Assembly (NCBI GenBank): GCA_030734395.1
Contig: JAUZTG010000044.1
Span: forward strand, 1,364,001 to 1,428,000
Reading direction: 5' to 3'
Origin: Sarocladium kiliense
Lineage: Eukaryota; Ascomycota; Sordariomycetes; Hypocreales; Sarocladiaceae
DNA length: 64,000 nucleotides
Shown: positions 12,547-24,688 of the stretch, piece by piece
Layout of the letters: each line of letters begins with the position of its first letter
Numbering within the stretch: position 1 is the first letter of the stretch
The notes under the pieces: model-generated
Seen by the model: only the letters and a program-made list of their open reading frames with translations
Told to the model about the DNA's origin: nothing
Database searches by the model: none
Program-made: the position numbers and the translations under genes

Positions 12547-15500
12547 TGGCCTTTGACAGAAGGATGTCTCCAAACCACTACCTCTTCCTCATTACACGCC
12601 TTGCATTACACCAACCCTCACTAATAATACATTCCTCTTATGTCATCTTTTCATGCGGAAGCAAGGCGTTATTGGATGGATCTTTTTCTTTTTCCTTTGT
12701 CAATTGGATCATACACCTCATACACCTATTTGCATTGAATACAGGGCGAACAACGGCGCCTTGGTGTGGAATGGGATGAACTCGGAAGGAAACGGGAAAA
12801 GGGTGACCAGGGGGGGTCTTTACTACTGGAAGGTGAAACTGATTATACGATACGAAGTCTATCATTGAGAAAAAGAAATTGAAATGTCTCTGTTTCCTTT
12901 CTCACACTTTTATTCCCGCTTTACCCTGCATTAGTTCCATGTGTGTGTGAGTGTCCTTTCAATCTTGGTTTGCTTTGGCAGGGTAACGCAAGGGATGGGC
13001 CAGCGTGGGGACGGAAGCACGGGAAGGGAGGAGACATGTCTTATTAGATACTATAGCCATTACTTCGCGATAGTCGCATGCGAGGGGGTGTTTCCTGAAT
13101 TGAATCTTGGACTACAACAATAACCTTCTTCATCGTGAGGGATCAATTTTTTCTTAAAATTGTGCATAAATTTTCGTTGATTCTTTTTTCAGCCTCTCTC
13201 CTCATTGAAGTGCAAGAATAGTTATCATGCGGCTGGAAATGCAGTTTGGGGGCGTACCAAGTTCCTGTGTAGAGGGCGTGTGATTGGCTATGAGAGGTGG
13301 AGCGGAAAAACGTGGCTTGCGACGGTCAGCTGCAGGCGGAATGGAAGGCTGTCCCTGGGGCGGATTCTGGGCGCATCAAGACCCCCAGGTATGGGCTATT
13401 GCGATTTTGCTAAGTTGGGGTTTGAAATGCATGCCTTATCGGGGGAGGAGGCCTGAGTGAGAGGGGGTTTTCTTATTTGAAAGGAGATGATCATGCCAGG
13501 ATGGGAAGGGAGTGCGCGTGGGAGGATGACGATGGGGTTGGGGTTGGGGTTGCCTTGGTGAGGCTTAGGCGGCGCATTTGTGTTCCCCGTTTGCCGAAGC
13601 TTACGTATTTTCGGGACCCGAGAGTTTGGGATGAGGGTAGTTGGTGTGAAGGTCGGTGTTCAAAGGGTGTTGGGAGTGTAAAATGTGGATTTATTAGATA
13701 AGTCTGGGGGCCAAGTGGTGACAGACTTGCGGAAGAGCTGAACGGCTAGGCATTCGAGCTGAGCTGGGCTCTTTTTCTGGGCGGGGGATACACGATCTGC
13801 CTGTTCTAGTTCGGTGAGGTTGGGCGAGCTGTGCAAAGAGAGCCTTGTGTTGGGCGATTGAGTCAGTTGGTGAGGAGGCACTTCTGAGGGCGTTGCGTAG
13901 GCTGAGGGCGGTGTTTGCCCGTTTCGGTGCATTTCACACATGGCTGACGATCGGTCTGCCCTGCGCGAATCGTCGTTCTTCGTCTTGATCGTCGTTGCGG
14001 GGTAATATGAGGGGCGTATGTGTAACATTATCATGGATGTAAGAGGCGGAGAGGTTCTTGGGTTTGCTGACAGGTGGGATAGTTGCCTGGCCGTGCGAGA
14101 TCATGTGGCGTAAGGGTCTTGCGCGTGATCTGACATCTTCACCAGGGTAGCCCTGGTCTTTTGCAGTATGATTTGCTCCCGGTGAAGGAATGCAAATACC
14201 CTGGGCGATTACAGGACTTTTGGGGCTTTTGTTGGAACTATTACCTTTATGAAGTAAGCCCCGAGGGTAGACATGAATGGCGAACTGGCAGGCAGCGATG
14301 CCGGAAGCTTGGGTATATGGGCATATGCGTAGAGAGGGAAGGCGATAAGTTGACTTGAAGTCTGAGCTAGATATCGTGTACGCGTATGGTTATCTTGCGG
14401 CATGGCTGTGAGTGACGCTGGCCGATACAGTATCGCTCCCAATGCTCCTTGCTGGCCGACAACCTCGCAATGGTCGCAGAGATGCCGGTAGACATTGAGG
14501 CAACGAAAAGGTGCATGTACTGACGCGACCATAGAAATGGTAAAGTCCTCTCATCTTTTATTTGCAGATGTATATCGTCGCAACTGACAAAAGTCCTTGA
14601 GTTGAAGTCTCACGCTGCCGGTAGCTTCTGCTGGCCAACTCAACCTCTTATCTGAACGCATTGGTCATACTGTATGTATGGAACAGTGATCGAGGAGTAT
14701 TTAAAGCGACTGCCGTGGTGAAGTTCTGACTGAAGAGCGGCGAACAATGGGTCTGGAGGAAGTCCCTTGTGCCAGAAGGTTAGCAAAGTTCGAAGATACA
14801 GGGACAAGGAGACTCCAGAGAAGAAGTGAACAGAAGCAGAAGGCAGTGAAGGAGAGCGGCAACTTGAATTTAATTCTCGGCAGTCATGTCCGTCAACAGA
14901 GTCCGTTCGACTGCAAGCTCTTCGCTTCTTGTTGAGGCTCGTGTCGGTGAGGTCCGTAGTCGTAGCGAGCTCAGGGTACCTGGCTGTCGTCACAATTTCC
15001 TAATTAATGAGTCACTTCCTGAGCCATATTCGCTTCGTTTGGGGGTTTGACTTCAAATAGAGCATCATCAGTCATTGGTCTCGCGCGATCCGAGTCGGAA
15101 CGATGCATCGGAATGGACATGGTTTCCGGACACAACAGGCTGGAGTCCTCGGAAGAAGAAGATTGAACGACTAGAAAGAATCAGATCATTCTTGCCGAGT
15201 TTTGATTCCGGAACCAAGTCCATGGTATGGGGAAGACTCCTCTTCCCCGGGCCCCTTGCCAGGACCTGGATGCAACGCTGGTCTGGGGGCGCTTCAGATT
15301 GCCTAATTAGGAAACACACTGTTTTGGCTACATCCTTTGGCGAATTGCGCCATGTCTTACATAACCAAGCTGTGTGATGAAGTAGGAGATTAGCTAGCGA
15401 GATAATGTCGCAGCCATCTGGAGGCCATTTGTCGGAGTGCTTCGAAGTCATAGACCTGATGCTCTGATCATAGGAAAGTCGATGGCTTCAGGCGTTGAGC

Positions 15501-16062
15501 TGAAAGAACCCTTGGAATCACAAGCCTAATTGGGCAGGTTTAGGCTTTGCGCATCACACAGCGACAACCGTACATGGGTCTGGGAAATGGGACCCGAGAG
15601 AAGGGAAATGTATCTCTAGAATTCAATGGTTCGACAGCCGAGAGCTGTTGCCGATGATGATGCCGAAAGCAACCTCCGGATGCTAACCTCGGATCGATGT
15701 GACGGGTGTGATTCTAGTCACCAGCATCAAATCTGACAAAGTACGAGATATTGATCATTCCAAGCTGTATTCGAGAACTTCGAGTATCATGCCGGCGCCA
15801 TCATGTCGTAGTCCTTTGACTCTGACTCGGCGAGGACAAAAGCGATCGAGTGTATCTAGGTCCCGAGATCCTTGAAGTGACATAATTGCAATGGTCTTGG
15901 TTTAACGATGTATTCAAGGATAGTCTTACTTCACTAAATTGATAGAAGGACCAAGGTCATTTGGTCTCCAGTGCTATGCGGCGAACCATTGTGTTGGTGA
16001 TATCGAGCCCTACATTTTGGCCGAACACTAACCACCCTCGATCCTCGTTGCTCCACTACCTC
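12547..16062. other. Gene-poor intergenic region
   Basis: About 3.5 kb without a supportable gene. It contains the 3' end of the cyclin transcription unit and then mixed sequence with many stops. A short G-rich run of three TTGGGG-like units lies at 13534-13551. No repeat or mobile element recognised. Confidence 0.5.
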
Positions 16063-18010
16063 CTAACGGCCAAACTGGTCCTGTGCAACAGAGGCCATGA
16101 ATGAGGTTCCAGCGAGTCTGTACGTATCAGGCATCGGACCGGTAGCGTTTGGGTGAAGGTAGAAGGTCTTGCCATAGCCTCCAGCAGCGTTATACTCGGG
16201 CCATGCGGCAACGCCTTTGACTGAATGAGCAGTATGTGTTAGCAAGAGCACTCGGTCTTTTGACAAGTCATCCCTCAAAGGAGGAAATCAGACGTACTTT
16301 TGTGATTGTTAGGATCAAGATCATTGACGAAGCTGATCCACATGCGCGTAATGAGCTTCGCCAGATCTTTCTTCTCCTGAGAATTGTCGCCAAATGGTGC
16401 GATATTGGCAGCGTAACCCAGGTTCAGAAGGTTGTAGAACACATAGCCAACCTCTGAGAAGTGTCCACTTCCTATGCGAGAAGCTACACATTTAACTCTC
16501 ATTAGCACTGCATATCTTGCCAGAGACCGGTCAGTCACTACTTACTCCAATCCCGAGGAGATTCAAAGAGATATGTGTATACAGGAACACCCTGCTCAGA
16601 CCAGGCATTCGCTCTGAGGCGTCTCCAGGAGAGGAACATCTGGTCGGTGAGGAAGGCAACAGCGCGCTTGTACTGAGCTCCGACGGATCCATCTGTGGGT
16701 GTGCGGTAGTGAGCTGGCGAGCCAAGAGCGTCTATGTCCGGGTACAAAGCCGTCAGGATATCTGCAGTCGCGTCGTCAACACCAGTGCCCTTGACCACGG
16801 TGCGGAATTCTGCGTCAGTAGCCACCATCGGGTTGGCGAAGAGCGTAGCCTCATCCGCGGTAGTGCCAAGGAGGAAAGGCAATTTGGTAAATTTGCCCTT
16901 CTCAAGGAGCACAGATGGGTAATCCTGAACAAAGTCGCCATCCACGATAGGAGCAAAAGATGGTGTGATCTTGGTGATGGTGGCATTGAGCTTCGCAAAA
17001 GGAACCTTGCGAAGACAAGCCAGCTTATTTGAGGCATCTTTGCATCCTGCAGCTGAGGCAATGCCGTTATAGATCCGCTCAGGGTTCGTCAGGTTCTTGC
17101 CATGGCTGCCATCAGCACCGGATTGAGCGATCAGGCCTCGGAAGAGGTGATCATCACGACCGCCGAATGCTGTGGCGTGGTAGCCGACGTTGCCGCCGCC
17201 GGCGCTCTCGCCGAAGATGGTGATTCTGTCTGGGTCGCCGCCGAATGCGCGGATATTTTCTTTGATCCAGTGGAGGGCGAGACGTTGATCCTTCAGACCT
17301 AGGTTTGCGACTCCGGCATCGAGGATGTCCTGGCTTGCCATGAAGCCCCAGAAAGAGAGTCGGTCTAGTTTCCACCTTCATTAGTATTGCCACATTGAAC
17401 GGCACGGAGGAAAGAGCTATTACAGTTCATTGAGACAGCAATGAAGGGCTTGCCCATCTTTGTTGACTCCTCGACCATGAAAGTCAGGTTGTATACGCCG
17501 TTTGCGCTGTAGTCCATGGACCAGCCTCCTCCATGGATCCAAACTCCAACAGGAAGCAACTCTGGCTTGCGAGGGTGCGTACTTTTCTTGTGGCCTGACT
17601 TCGTCGGCCGAACGACGTTAAGAGTCAGGCAATCTTCGCTCATGGTATGAGGCCATGCTGGGCTGTTCTGTAGTTGAACATGTCAGCACCATGCAATTGT
17701 CCCGGAAGTCACGCTCCAAACTGAGGATCTTGCTCACTCCATAACCGACACATGAGTCCGAGTATCTGGTTGCATCTCTTGACTTGTACTTCTTGTTGTA
17801 CGGTTTGGGATTCTCAAAGCGCAGGTTGCCGATAGGTGCCTGCGCATACGGAACACCAAGGAACAAGTCCTGTTGGTATGAGGCGACGTAGTCACCAACG
17901 AGCGTACCGTTCTTCACCTGCACAACAGGCTGCTTGTGCGCGTCCACTAATGGGCCACTGAGGAGACACAGAAGGGCTGTCACAACTGGTTGGAAAGCGT
18001 AGGACTTCAT
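16063..18010 (-). CDS. Secreted type-B carboxylesterase/lipase
   Basis: Five exons on the minus strand (18010-17738, 17667-17424, 17364-16546, 16483-16298, 16220-16063) encode 559 aa. The first ~25 residues form a signal peptide ending near VDAHKQP, so the enzyme is probably exported. Family landmarks are the FLGVPYAQAP segment, SEDCLTLNV, the oxyanion motif HGGGW, and the nucleophile Ser226 in GESAGG. The acid residue lies in the TADEATLF region and the catalytic His453 in GSGHFSEVGYVF. The fold is the alpha/beta-hydrolase that cleaves carboxylic esters or lipids. It is divergent from the sugar transporter downstream (898 bp between starts), so the two could share regulation of nutrient uptake. 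The substrate cannot be told from sequence. All four introns have canonical borders and keep frame. Confidence 0.93.
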
Positions 18011-18908
18011 TGCGAAACGATTGACACGGGCGGCAAGGAATGGTCGTGTGGTCGAGAACGCAAGCCACTATCCACACAGACCATCAAGTATTATATGGGA
18101 CGAGCTGAAGAGGAAGAGACCTAGTAAGGATGTAGTTCCCCGTGAGTGTACCGTTTAACTATCTTCTCCGATATTTACTCACATGCATACTCATGCGCAT
18201 AATCAAGGCTATGACATTATAGTCTACCCTCGGAAACTAGGACAGCAACTACACGTCTGCCCAAAGCAGCATCTCTAGCCCCTCAACTAGCATCCTTTCG
18301 GTCCTCCTCCTCGTCGATCCTGACTCATTGCAAAGCAAAGCAGCGACTGCCGGTCCCTGGAGCCGCCGAGTCAGTAAACCACGAGACCAGTGGGGAAATA
18401 TGGAGAAGCATGCTCCCCGCATGGTCAGCCCATGGGGAACCCCTGGGCCCCAGGATCCCGAGCTGCCAGCATTTCCATTCGCTGGACGTTCCGAAGCTTG
18501 GGGGAATTTAGCGAGGATTGCCAAAGATCTCTGCCATGAAAAACGAGGCCCCTAGATTCTAGCGAAGGGGTAAAACTTGCCTGATGAGGCAATCACCATA
18601 GCTGGCACCCATTTTTTTTTCGCCCTAAAGGGCAGCGCGTAACTTGACCTATGTGGGCAGAGGCTTTTCAGGGACTTTCGAGTCTGGGCTCGTCCTTCAA
18701 TTGGAGATCGCGAGGGGAATATTATAAGTAACTTCGCATGCGCCGATCTTCTTGATGTGTCCCGAACCACAATCTCGAAGCCATCACCACCGGGGCTAAA
18801 CTGTTCTTCAACGAGTCTTGAGGATCAGGGACTTCGCATTGCCTGTTGTGCTCTAGTGGTCCATTATCGAGTCAACCAGATCCCAATCTCGCTTGTCCGT
18901 TGTTCATC
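18011..18908. promoter_or_regulatory. Divergent promoter region, carboxylesterase / sugar transporter
   Basis: 898 bp between two divergent start codons. TATA-like runs are present on each side: TATTATAT near 18090 for the minus-strand esterase and ATTATAAG near 18721 for the transporter. No coding sequence seen. Confidence 0.5.
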
Positions 18909-20810
18909 ATGGCGACTATTACAACTGATGAGAAGCCCAGCGTCGGCCAGGAGGAGAAGCCGCACGAAATCACCAAGTCGGCCGAGGTCATGCAGGCGGA
19001 GGCTTCGCTGCCGCCCACTCAGTCGAGTGCGCATATTACTTTCAGAGACTTCTGGGACAATCGTCGAGTCTTGATGTTCTGTGAGTCTTTGATCCCAGTG
19101 CACCTTCTACCAGTCCCTCCCTCTCACGGGACAATAATCGCATGAGTAGAGACTCCTTTGCTGACCTGACGCTGTCTAGGCTTCGTCATCTACCTCCTCC
19201 CCGTCAACTTCGGCTACGAAGTCTCCATGATGGGCAAGCTCCTCGCCGTGACGCCGTTCGCGAAACAATTCGGATACCAGGTTGAGGAGCAGTGGGTTGT
19301 TCGCGCGACCGACCAGCAGATTCTCAACGCAGCCAACACTATCGGCATCTTCGTCTCGGCCTTTACGACCGGTATTGTCAGCGACTTGATCGGCCGCAAG
19401 AAGACTATCGGCATTGCGTGTGTGGTCTGCATTGGCGGCATCATCATGCAGTACTTCTCGAATTCGATCCCGATGATCTTCGGTGGCAAGCTGATTTCGA
19501 CATTGGGCTTTGGTCTTGGCCACTCTCTTGGGCCGGTCTTCGTCGCTGAGCTGGCTCCTGTTAAGATGCGTGGCTTGTGTTTGGTCCTCATCGTAAGTTC
19601 ATCAACGAAGAATACATCAAGTGCCGAGACCGGACAGATGCTAACATCAGCGAAGAACACCATGATTGTTCTCGGCCAATGGCTCAACTCTCTCGTCATC
19701 TATGCCTGCAACACACGCTACTTCGACGACCTCGCCTGGCGCATCCCCATCATCACCCAGCTCATTCCTCCGGGTCTGCTGGTCTTGGTTTTGGTCTTCC
19801 TTCCCGAGTCTCCCAGCTGGCTGCTCATCAAGGGTCGGAGGGAAGCAGCCGCTATGGCCTTCCTCCGCTTCAACGGACCCGGATTCGACGTTGATGCGGC
19901 CATTGCTGTCGCGGATGTCGCTATCGCGAAGGAGAGAGAGGCGAGGCAGCTGGAAAAGAGTAGCCGATGGTTGGATTGCTTCCGGGGAACTAACCTCCGT
20001 CGCACGACTATCATTGTCATGGTGTATCTGTCGCAACAGTTCATTGGCGTCGGCTTCATCAGCGGATACCTCACGTATGTTCAATCTCGCTGCTGTTCAG
20101 CTCCCATGAAGTTTGTCGGCATATCACTCACACTGTATTAAACAGATACTATTTCCGCCTCGCCGGAGTGAACGACCCACTTGCCATCGGACAGGCAGCC
20201 AACGCTATCCAACTCTTCGGTAACATCTGCTCTTGGCCGCTGGTCGACCGTCTAGGAAGGCGACCTATGATCGTTGGAGGCGCATTCGTCATGACAGCTT
20301 TGTTGCTTGTGATTGGAGGCATCAGCACCATCAACTCCTCCCAGGCCTTGTCCGCTACGGTTGCCTTCATGGTCATCTGGGGATTCCTCTACCAGGCAAC
20401 GCTTGGAGCTGTCGCCTACAGTGTTGGCGGTGAGACTGCGAGGTTTGTAATAGAGTCCCATCTGCAAGTTGACTGAGATGCTGACTTCGAATAGCATGGA
20501 ACTGCGTCAAAAGACCTACAGTATCAACATCATGACCTCGACTGCCATCTCCTGTCTCATCACACAGGTCATGCCCTACCTCCTTAACACCGATAAGGCC
20601 AATCTCGGAGGAAAGATCTCCTTCGTTTTCTTCGCCACCTCGCTCCCCATGTGTGTCTACCTCTTCTTCTGTCTCCCAGAACTGAAGGGTCGCAACTACG
20701 CCGAGGTCCAGGAGATGTTCGAGAACAAGGTCCCTGCAAGACAGTTCAAGAAGCATGTCACTGTGGTGGAGCAAGCCGCAGTTCAAGGCAAGGGAGCAGA
20801 TGATGCCTAG
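18909..20810 (+). CDS. MFS sugar transporter (hexose/maltose permease-like)
   Basis: Five exons (18909-19080, 19180-19592, 19656-20074, 20146-20442, 20495-20810) encode 538 aa. This is a plasma-membrane major-facilitator protein of the sugar porter family, with a cytosolic N-terminus of about 55 residues, roughly 12 membrane segments and a cytosolic tail. Sugar-porter signatures are GRKK after the second helix, ELAPVKMRG, PESPSWLLIKGR at the start of the central loop, DRLGRRP in the second half, and the ELKGRNYAEVQEMF tail matching the family E-x-KGR motif. The ETASMELRQKTYS stretch resembles maltose/alpha-glucoside permeases, but substrate is inference. The second intron is in frame and could be read through; splicing at 19593-19655 restores the conserved ...LVLINTMIVLGQ... 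helix. Confidence 0.92.
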
Positions 20811-21578
20811 ACGTAGATCTGGCTGGGTCTTGGACATGGGTAGGCGGATAAGTCTATTTTAGCCAGCAAGGCGCCTGGATAAGATCAACAACCTGAACCA
20901 AGAGGATCTGTTATAGTCATATGTGCATCATTCCTCACTCGGCCGTGTCTTGTCACCTAAAGAAACATAAAAAAGTGGTCACACTTCGAGTGGCGCCTTC
21001 GAGACCGGCGAGGAATCGCCGACATAATGCGGTGAATTCCTGGCAAAAGTCGTTCGGCAGGGTTCAGCGATTCAGCCCAACCTCAGCTGGGCCCGGGAAA
21101 CAAATGATTTGTCCGGGGAACTGTCGTGATAGCCGCCCGTCCCGTCGTTGCGTGAGTAGCCGCATATGAACCCGCTTCGTCGCAGCATCTCATCCATATG
21201 ACTGGCTCGCATCTTTGCAACCCTTGCTGCTTTTGGACATATTTTTGGTCTCAGGTTATACTTCCCTAGCTTCGTCGTAGTATGCGAACGTCTATTCGAC
21301 CTCATAAAGTTAAGCTTCATGCGGCTGCCTGGTATAGCGTATGGATGTAACGGGCATTGGCTCGTTCCTCTACATAGGCGTAGCCCAAATCCGACATATA
21401 TTGCACGCATAGAATGATGAAAGTCCAGTGCTCTGTAAGGTGGACTGAGAATGTGTATAAAGCCAGGTGGCCCAGGCCTTCTGTACAGCAGGAGAGCCCT
21501 TCGACGGAGCCCTTCGACATATCGTGATTACCAGACTGTGGACAACCCCAATCTCCAAGGCTTCTCCAAGATCTGAGC
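20811..21578. other. Intergenic region with TATA box for the small secreted protein
   Basis: No coding sequence seen. A TATAAAG element lies at 21456-21462, about 120 bp before the next start codon. A tandem duplication of GAGCCCTTCGAC lies at about 21493-21517. Confidence 0.5.
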
Positions 21579-21990
21579 ATGCGCTTCACGTCTGGCATTC
21601 TCACCACCGCCGCCGCCTTTGCTGTTGGCGGGACAGCCTGGACCAAGGGCGGCGATGGAGTATGGCGAGCAAACAACGAATACTATCAGCTCGATGGCAG
21701 TATGTGTCACTGCTTCCAAGTCCCCCAGTACCTGTCTCTAACATGGCCCGTGCTTCATCAGTGTTCGTCCATGAAGCCTGCACCACGATGAACACCAACA
21801 ATTGGCATGCGACAGGATCCTGCTCGTACTGGACCAATGCTAACGGCGGCATCTTCTGGGGCAGTAAGCAAGGCCATCTCGAAGACTGGGACCTTTATGA
21901 TGCTTCGCGGTTCTCACTAATGCTTTTCCCCCAGATTGTCATCTGACCACCTTTGGCATTGGGCAAATGCCGTGGATCTTCTGCAGCTAA
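21579..21990 (+). CDS. Small secreted four-cysteine protein
   Basis: Three exons (21579-21699, 21762-21863, 21935-21990) encode 92 aa. Both introns split the codon after an initial A, and both have good borders (GTATGT...CAG and GTAAGC...CAG). The N-terminus reads as a signal peptide (MRFTSGILTTAAAFAVGGTAW). The mature part has four cysteines at 47, 61, 76 and 91 with near-even spacing (13, 14 and 14 residues between) and six tryptophans in the whole protein. No family is recognised. Size, secretion signal and even cysteine number fit a fungal effector-like or antimicrobial-type secreted peptide, but function is unknown. A TATA box sits about 120 bp upstream. The gene lies between the sugar transporter and the metabolite-type genes. 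Confidence 0.7.
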
Positions 21991-22714
21991 GGCTGATAGA
22001 ACGATACAAGTCCAGGAGGATTTTCGACTTGCTGAACGAGATTTAATCTTTACTATTGCGGTGCTTTGCTGAGTTGGCATCATTATCCTGTCACAGTAGT
22101 CGCAGTCACGTTCTTTGGCAATGCAGAAGTCCTCCTACGCTCGGAGACAATTGCACGGCTTCACACGTATGACCACAGCCGTCAATCAGCCCGTGTCGTT
22201 CGCTTTTTCGACAATTCTACCTACTGACTTCCAATTCTCATGAGAGACATTTGGATCATAAAATTTACTATATGTTGATGTACCTTCTCAAGACACCGGG
22301 GCTCGAGCGTCTTTGTCTTGCCAAGTCCCAAACACACTACCTATGTCACGTATAAGATGTGATTTACAAAGGAGGACTCTTCAACTCTTCTGAAACCACA
22401 TATTAACAATCTCTGAACTAGATATACCTAGGGTAAGCTACAGCTGGCGATCGGTATATACCGAGAGACCGCTAAACACGATTCGGGACTTTCTTGCGCG
22501 GTGCATTTGCGGACTTCGGGCGGACTTGGGTGTTAAGCGATGTGGCGTAGCACTGCATCACTTGCGATACCTTGCTTTCGAAATATTCACTCCGCAGTTA
22601 CAGGTTTGCTTATAATAGCGTCTTGATCATCATCGATCTCTTACCTGAGTTCTATCGCATGAGTGGCTCGGCACAGCTTTCGAAGTAAGGCTTGCATAGT
22701 CAGGCACCTTGAAG
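21991..22714. other. Intergenic region
   Basis: No gene seen. A TATAAT-like element (CTTATAATAGC) lies about 100 bp upstream of the SDR start, near 22611. Confidence 0.5.
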
Positions 22715-23677
22715 ATGACAATGACCTCTCTGAGCACCCTCACGTCCGTGGCGACAGTCGTCGGAGCGGTCTTCGGCACAAGCAAACTCATCTACATCCT
22801 CCAACTCATGTGGACCTACCTCAAACCGTCGACTCTCTCCCGCTACGCGCATCCGACCTCGGGGAACCCACCTTGGGCTTTAGTTACAGGCTCAACTGGA
22901 GGCATCGGCGGTGAGCTTTCTCGCGAGCTTGCTCACCGGGGCTTCAACATCGTCCTCCATGGTCGGAGTCCAGCGAAGCTCGAGGCTCTGAAGAGCAAGC
23001 TGGTTCAGGAGTACCCCCATCGCGAGTTTCGGATTCTTGAGATCGACGCCGGTGGCCCTGCTGCCTTTGGGAACACCACCGAGCTAGAAGAGATTAAAGT
23101 CAATTTGGAGGACATCAATTTGACAGTCGTCGTCAACAATGCTGGGGGCGCAACTGATCGCACAATGTCCACGATCGATAGGCTTTCGTCGCAGAGGATC
23201 CTCTACGACGCCAACGTCAACGCTCTCTTTCCTATGCAACTCATCCGCCTCACCATTCCCATCTTGCAACGCAATGCTCCAGGCCTGATCATCAACGTTG
23301 GTTCACTAGGCGAGATTGGTATTCTCGTCTGTGGATCCTACTCAGCGAGCAAGATGTTCCTCTCCCGCCTCTCTGAGGTGGTTGACGCCGAGATGGAGCT
23401 GTCGAACCGAGACATTGAAGTCCTTTGCGTGAAAGTTGCAAACGTCTATGGTACGGGACAGACCATCACGGATCGTCCAGGGTTGTTGGCTCCGGACGCG
23501 AAGACAATGGCAAAGGCGGTGCTGGCGAGGGTGGGTTGTGGGAGCCCGTCTATCGTGGGGTATTGGGCGCATGCGGTTCAGTATGAGGCTCTCAAGCTTC
23601 TTCCTGAGTTTATGAAGAGGAGGTTCCTATTGGATATTGCGAGAGGGCTGCTGACGGAAGAGAGCAAAGCCAAATGA
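22715..23677 (+). CDS. Membrane-anchored short-chain dehydrogenase/reductase (17-beta-HSD/KAR-like)
   Basis: Intronless, 320 aa from the first ATG in frame. An N-terminal hydrophobic segment (about residues 10-35) suggests an ER membrane anchor. The Rossmann cofactor loop is TGSTGGIG (58-65), the structural NNAG is at 141-144, and the catalytic set is Ser197 with Tyr209 and Lys213 in YSASK. Arg84 after the second strand (LHGRSPAK) suggests NADP(H) preference. The overall layout matches 17-beta-hydroxysteroid dehydrogenase type 3/12 and 3-ketoacyl-CoA reductase relatives, which reduce keto groups on lipids or steroids. It lies 1 kb upstream of the prenyltransferase in the same direction. It may therefore act as a tailoring reductase of that pathway rather than in fatty-acid elongation; this is inference from context. 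Confidence 0.9.
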   Translation: MTMTSLSTLTSVATVVGAVFGTSKLIYILQLMWTYLKPSTLSRYAHPTSGNPPWALVTGSTGGIGGELSRELAHRGFNIVLHGRSPAKLEALKSKLVQEYPHREFRILEIDAGGPAAFGNTTELEEIKVNLEDINLTVVVNNAGGATDRTMSTIDRLSSQRILYDANVNALFPMQLIRLTIPILQRNAPGLIINVGSLGEIGILVCGSYSASKMFLSRLSEVVDAEMELSNRDIEVLCVKVANVYGTGQTITDRPGLLAPDAKTMAKAVLARVGCGSPSIVGYWAHAVQYEALKLLPEFMKRRFLLDIARGLLTEESKAK

Positions 23678-24584
23678 AGGACAGGAAGCACGGAAGGGTT
23701 AGACTTGCTTGAGCGGATGTCGCCATTCCTCCTTGGAAGTATCCGAGAGTGGTATCTGAAAGTAGAGCGACAACTACCGGACTGTTCTACGGGCATGTCG
23801 TGCGAAAACGGGGAGACGAGCAGAACTGGATTGCCAACAAATGCAGCAGTACCCATGTAAATAGGCTCGAGTCGCCTGAGCGGCAGCTTTTCGCGACAAT
23901 AGAACTGGAATACAATCATGGCCCTCCATCAGTAAGCAATACGCAAGAGGTTAATGCAACTTGATCAAAGCAGGCATTGTCCGGTCTCGGCCTCATGTGT
24001 CCTCCCTCGCTGACACATTTGCTGACGCCCTTCAGCTAGCTCGAAGGCCAGCAAAGCCTTTTGCCCCATCTTGGACGCATGTATGGGCGACAATTCGCTT
24101 GTTCAAAGGACCACTGAAGATATTGAGACAGCGTGTGTGGACTCTGCGCGCTCTCACAGTTGTTTTCGGCAATTATATCGCAGATGCTGTTTCTCAAAGG
24201 GACCTAGCAACCTCACAAACGAACGTCTTACATACATCTGACCGTTACTGCAAGTGGATCCAGAACCTTAGAACGGAACCATAGCTTCGCCGAAATGACC
24301 ATAACGTCTATAGCGTCAGTACGATGTGGTTTCCCGCTGACGGCCAGTGGGGAGCCGTGACGCGACGTTGACTGGCGACAACGCACTGCGTCTCGAGTCA
24401 TGGACGATACCTGCACTGACGAGCTGAGACAAATATCCTTGAGCGGTTTCCAAGAGAGCTGCAGTATGAATGCCGGGAGGACGACTGGATTTGAACCGCT
24501 TCCGTGATTGGAGGATATTTCCTCGCGAGCTTGGGTTCCCATTGCTACTGGGGACCGCAGGCTCGGTCCTTCATTTGGACGGAC
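23678..24584. other. Intergenic region upstream of the prenyltransferase
   Basis: About 900 bp without a supportable gene on either strand; likely SDR 3' region and prenyltransferase promoter. Confidence 0.5.
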
Positions 24585-24603
24585 TATAAAAGCTATATAA
24601 AAT
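24585..24603 (+). promoter_or_regulatory. TATA elements of the prenyltransferase gene
   Basis: Two adjacent TATA-like sequences, TATAAAAG followed by TATATAAA, lie about 100 bp before the DMATS start codon. This is a good distance for a strongly inducible fungal promoter. Confidence 0.55.
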
Positions 24604-24688
24604 CTCTTTGAGTGATAATCTGAGTCATTCAAGTCCTGTGACAATTGTCCAACAGCTCATATCCAGCAATCTGCCGTCTGTGTGCAAC

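Noticed and set aside
13534..13551. Three TTGGGG-like units resembling a telomeric repeat
   Set aside because: Too short, not the TTAGGG of filamentous fungi, and internal to the contig.
24470..24500. tRNA B-box-like sequence (GGATTTGAACC on the + strand)
   Set aside because: The T-arm stem does not pair and no A box or acceptor stem is present. The same holds for the GGTTCAAATC at about 48589.
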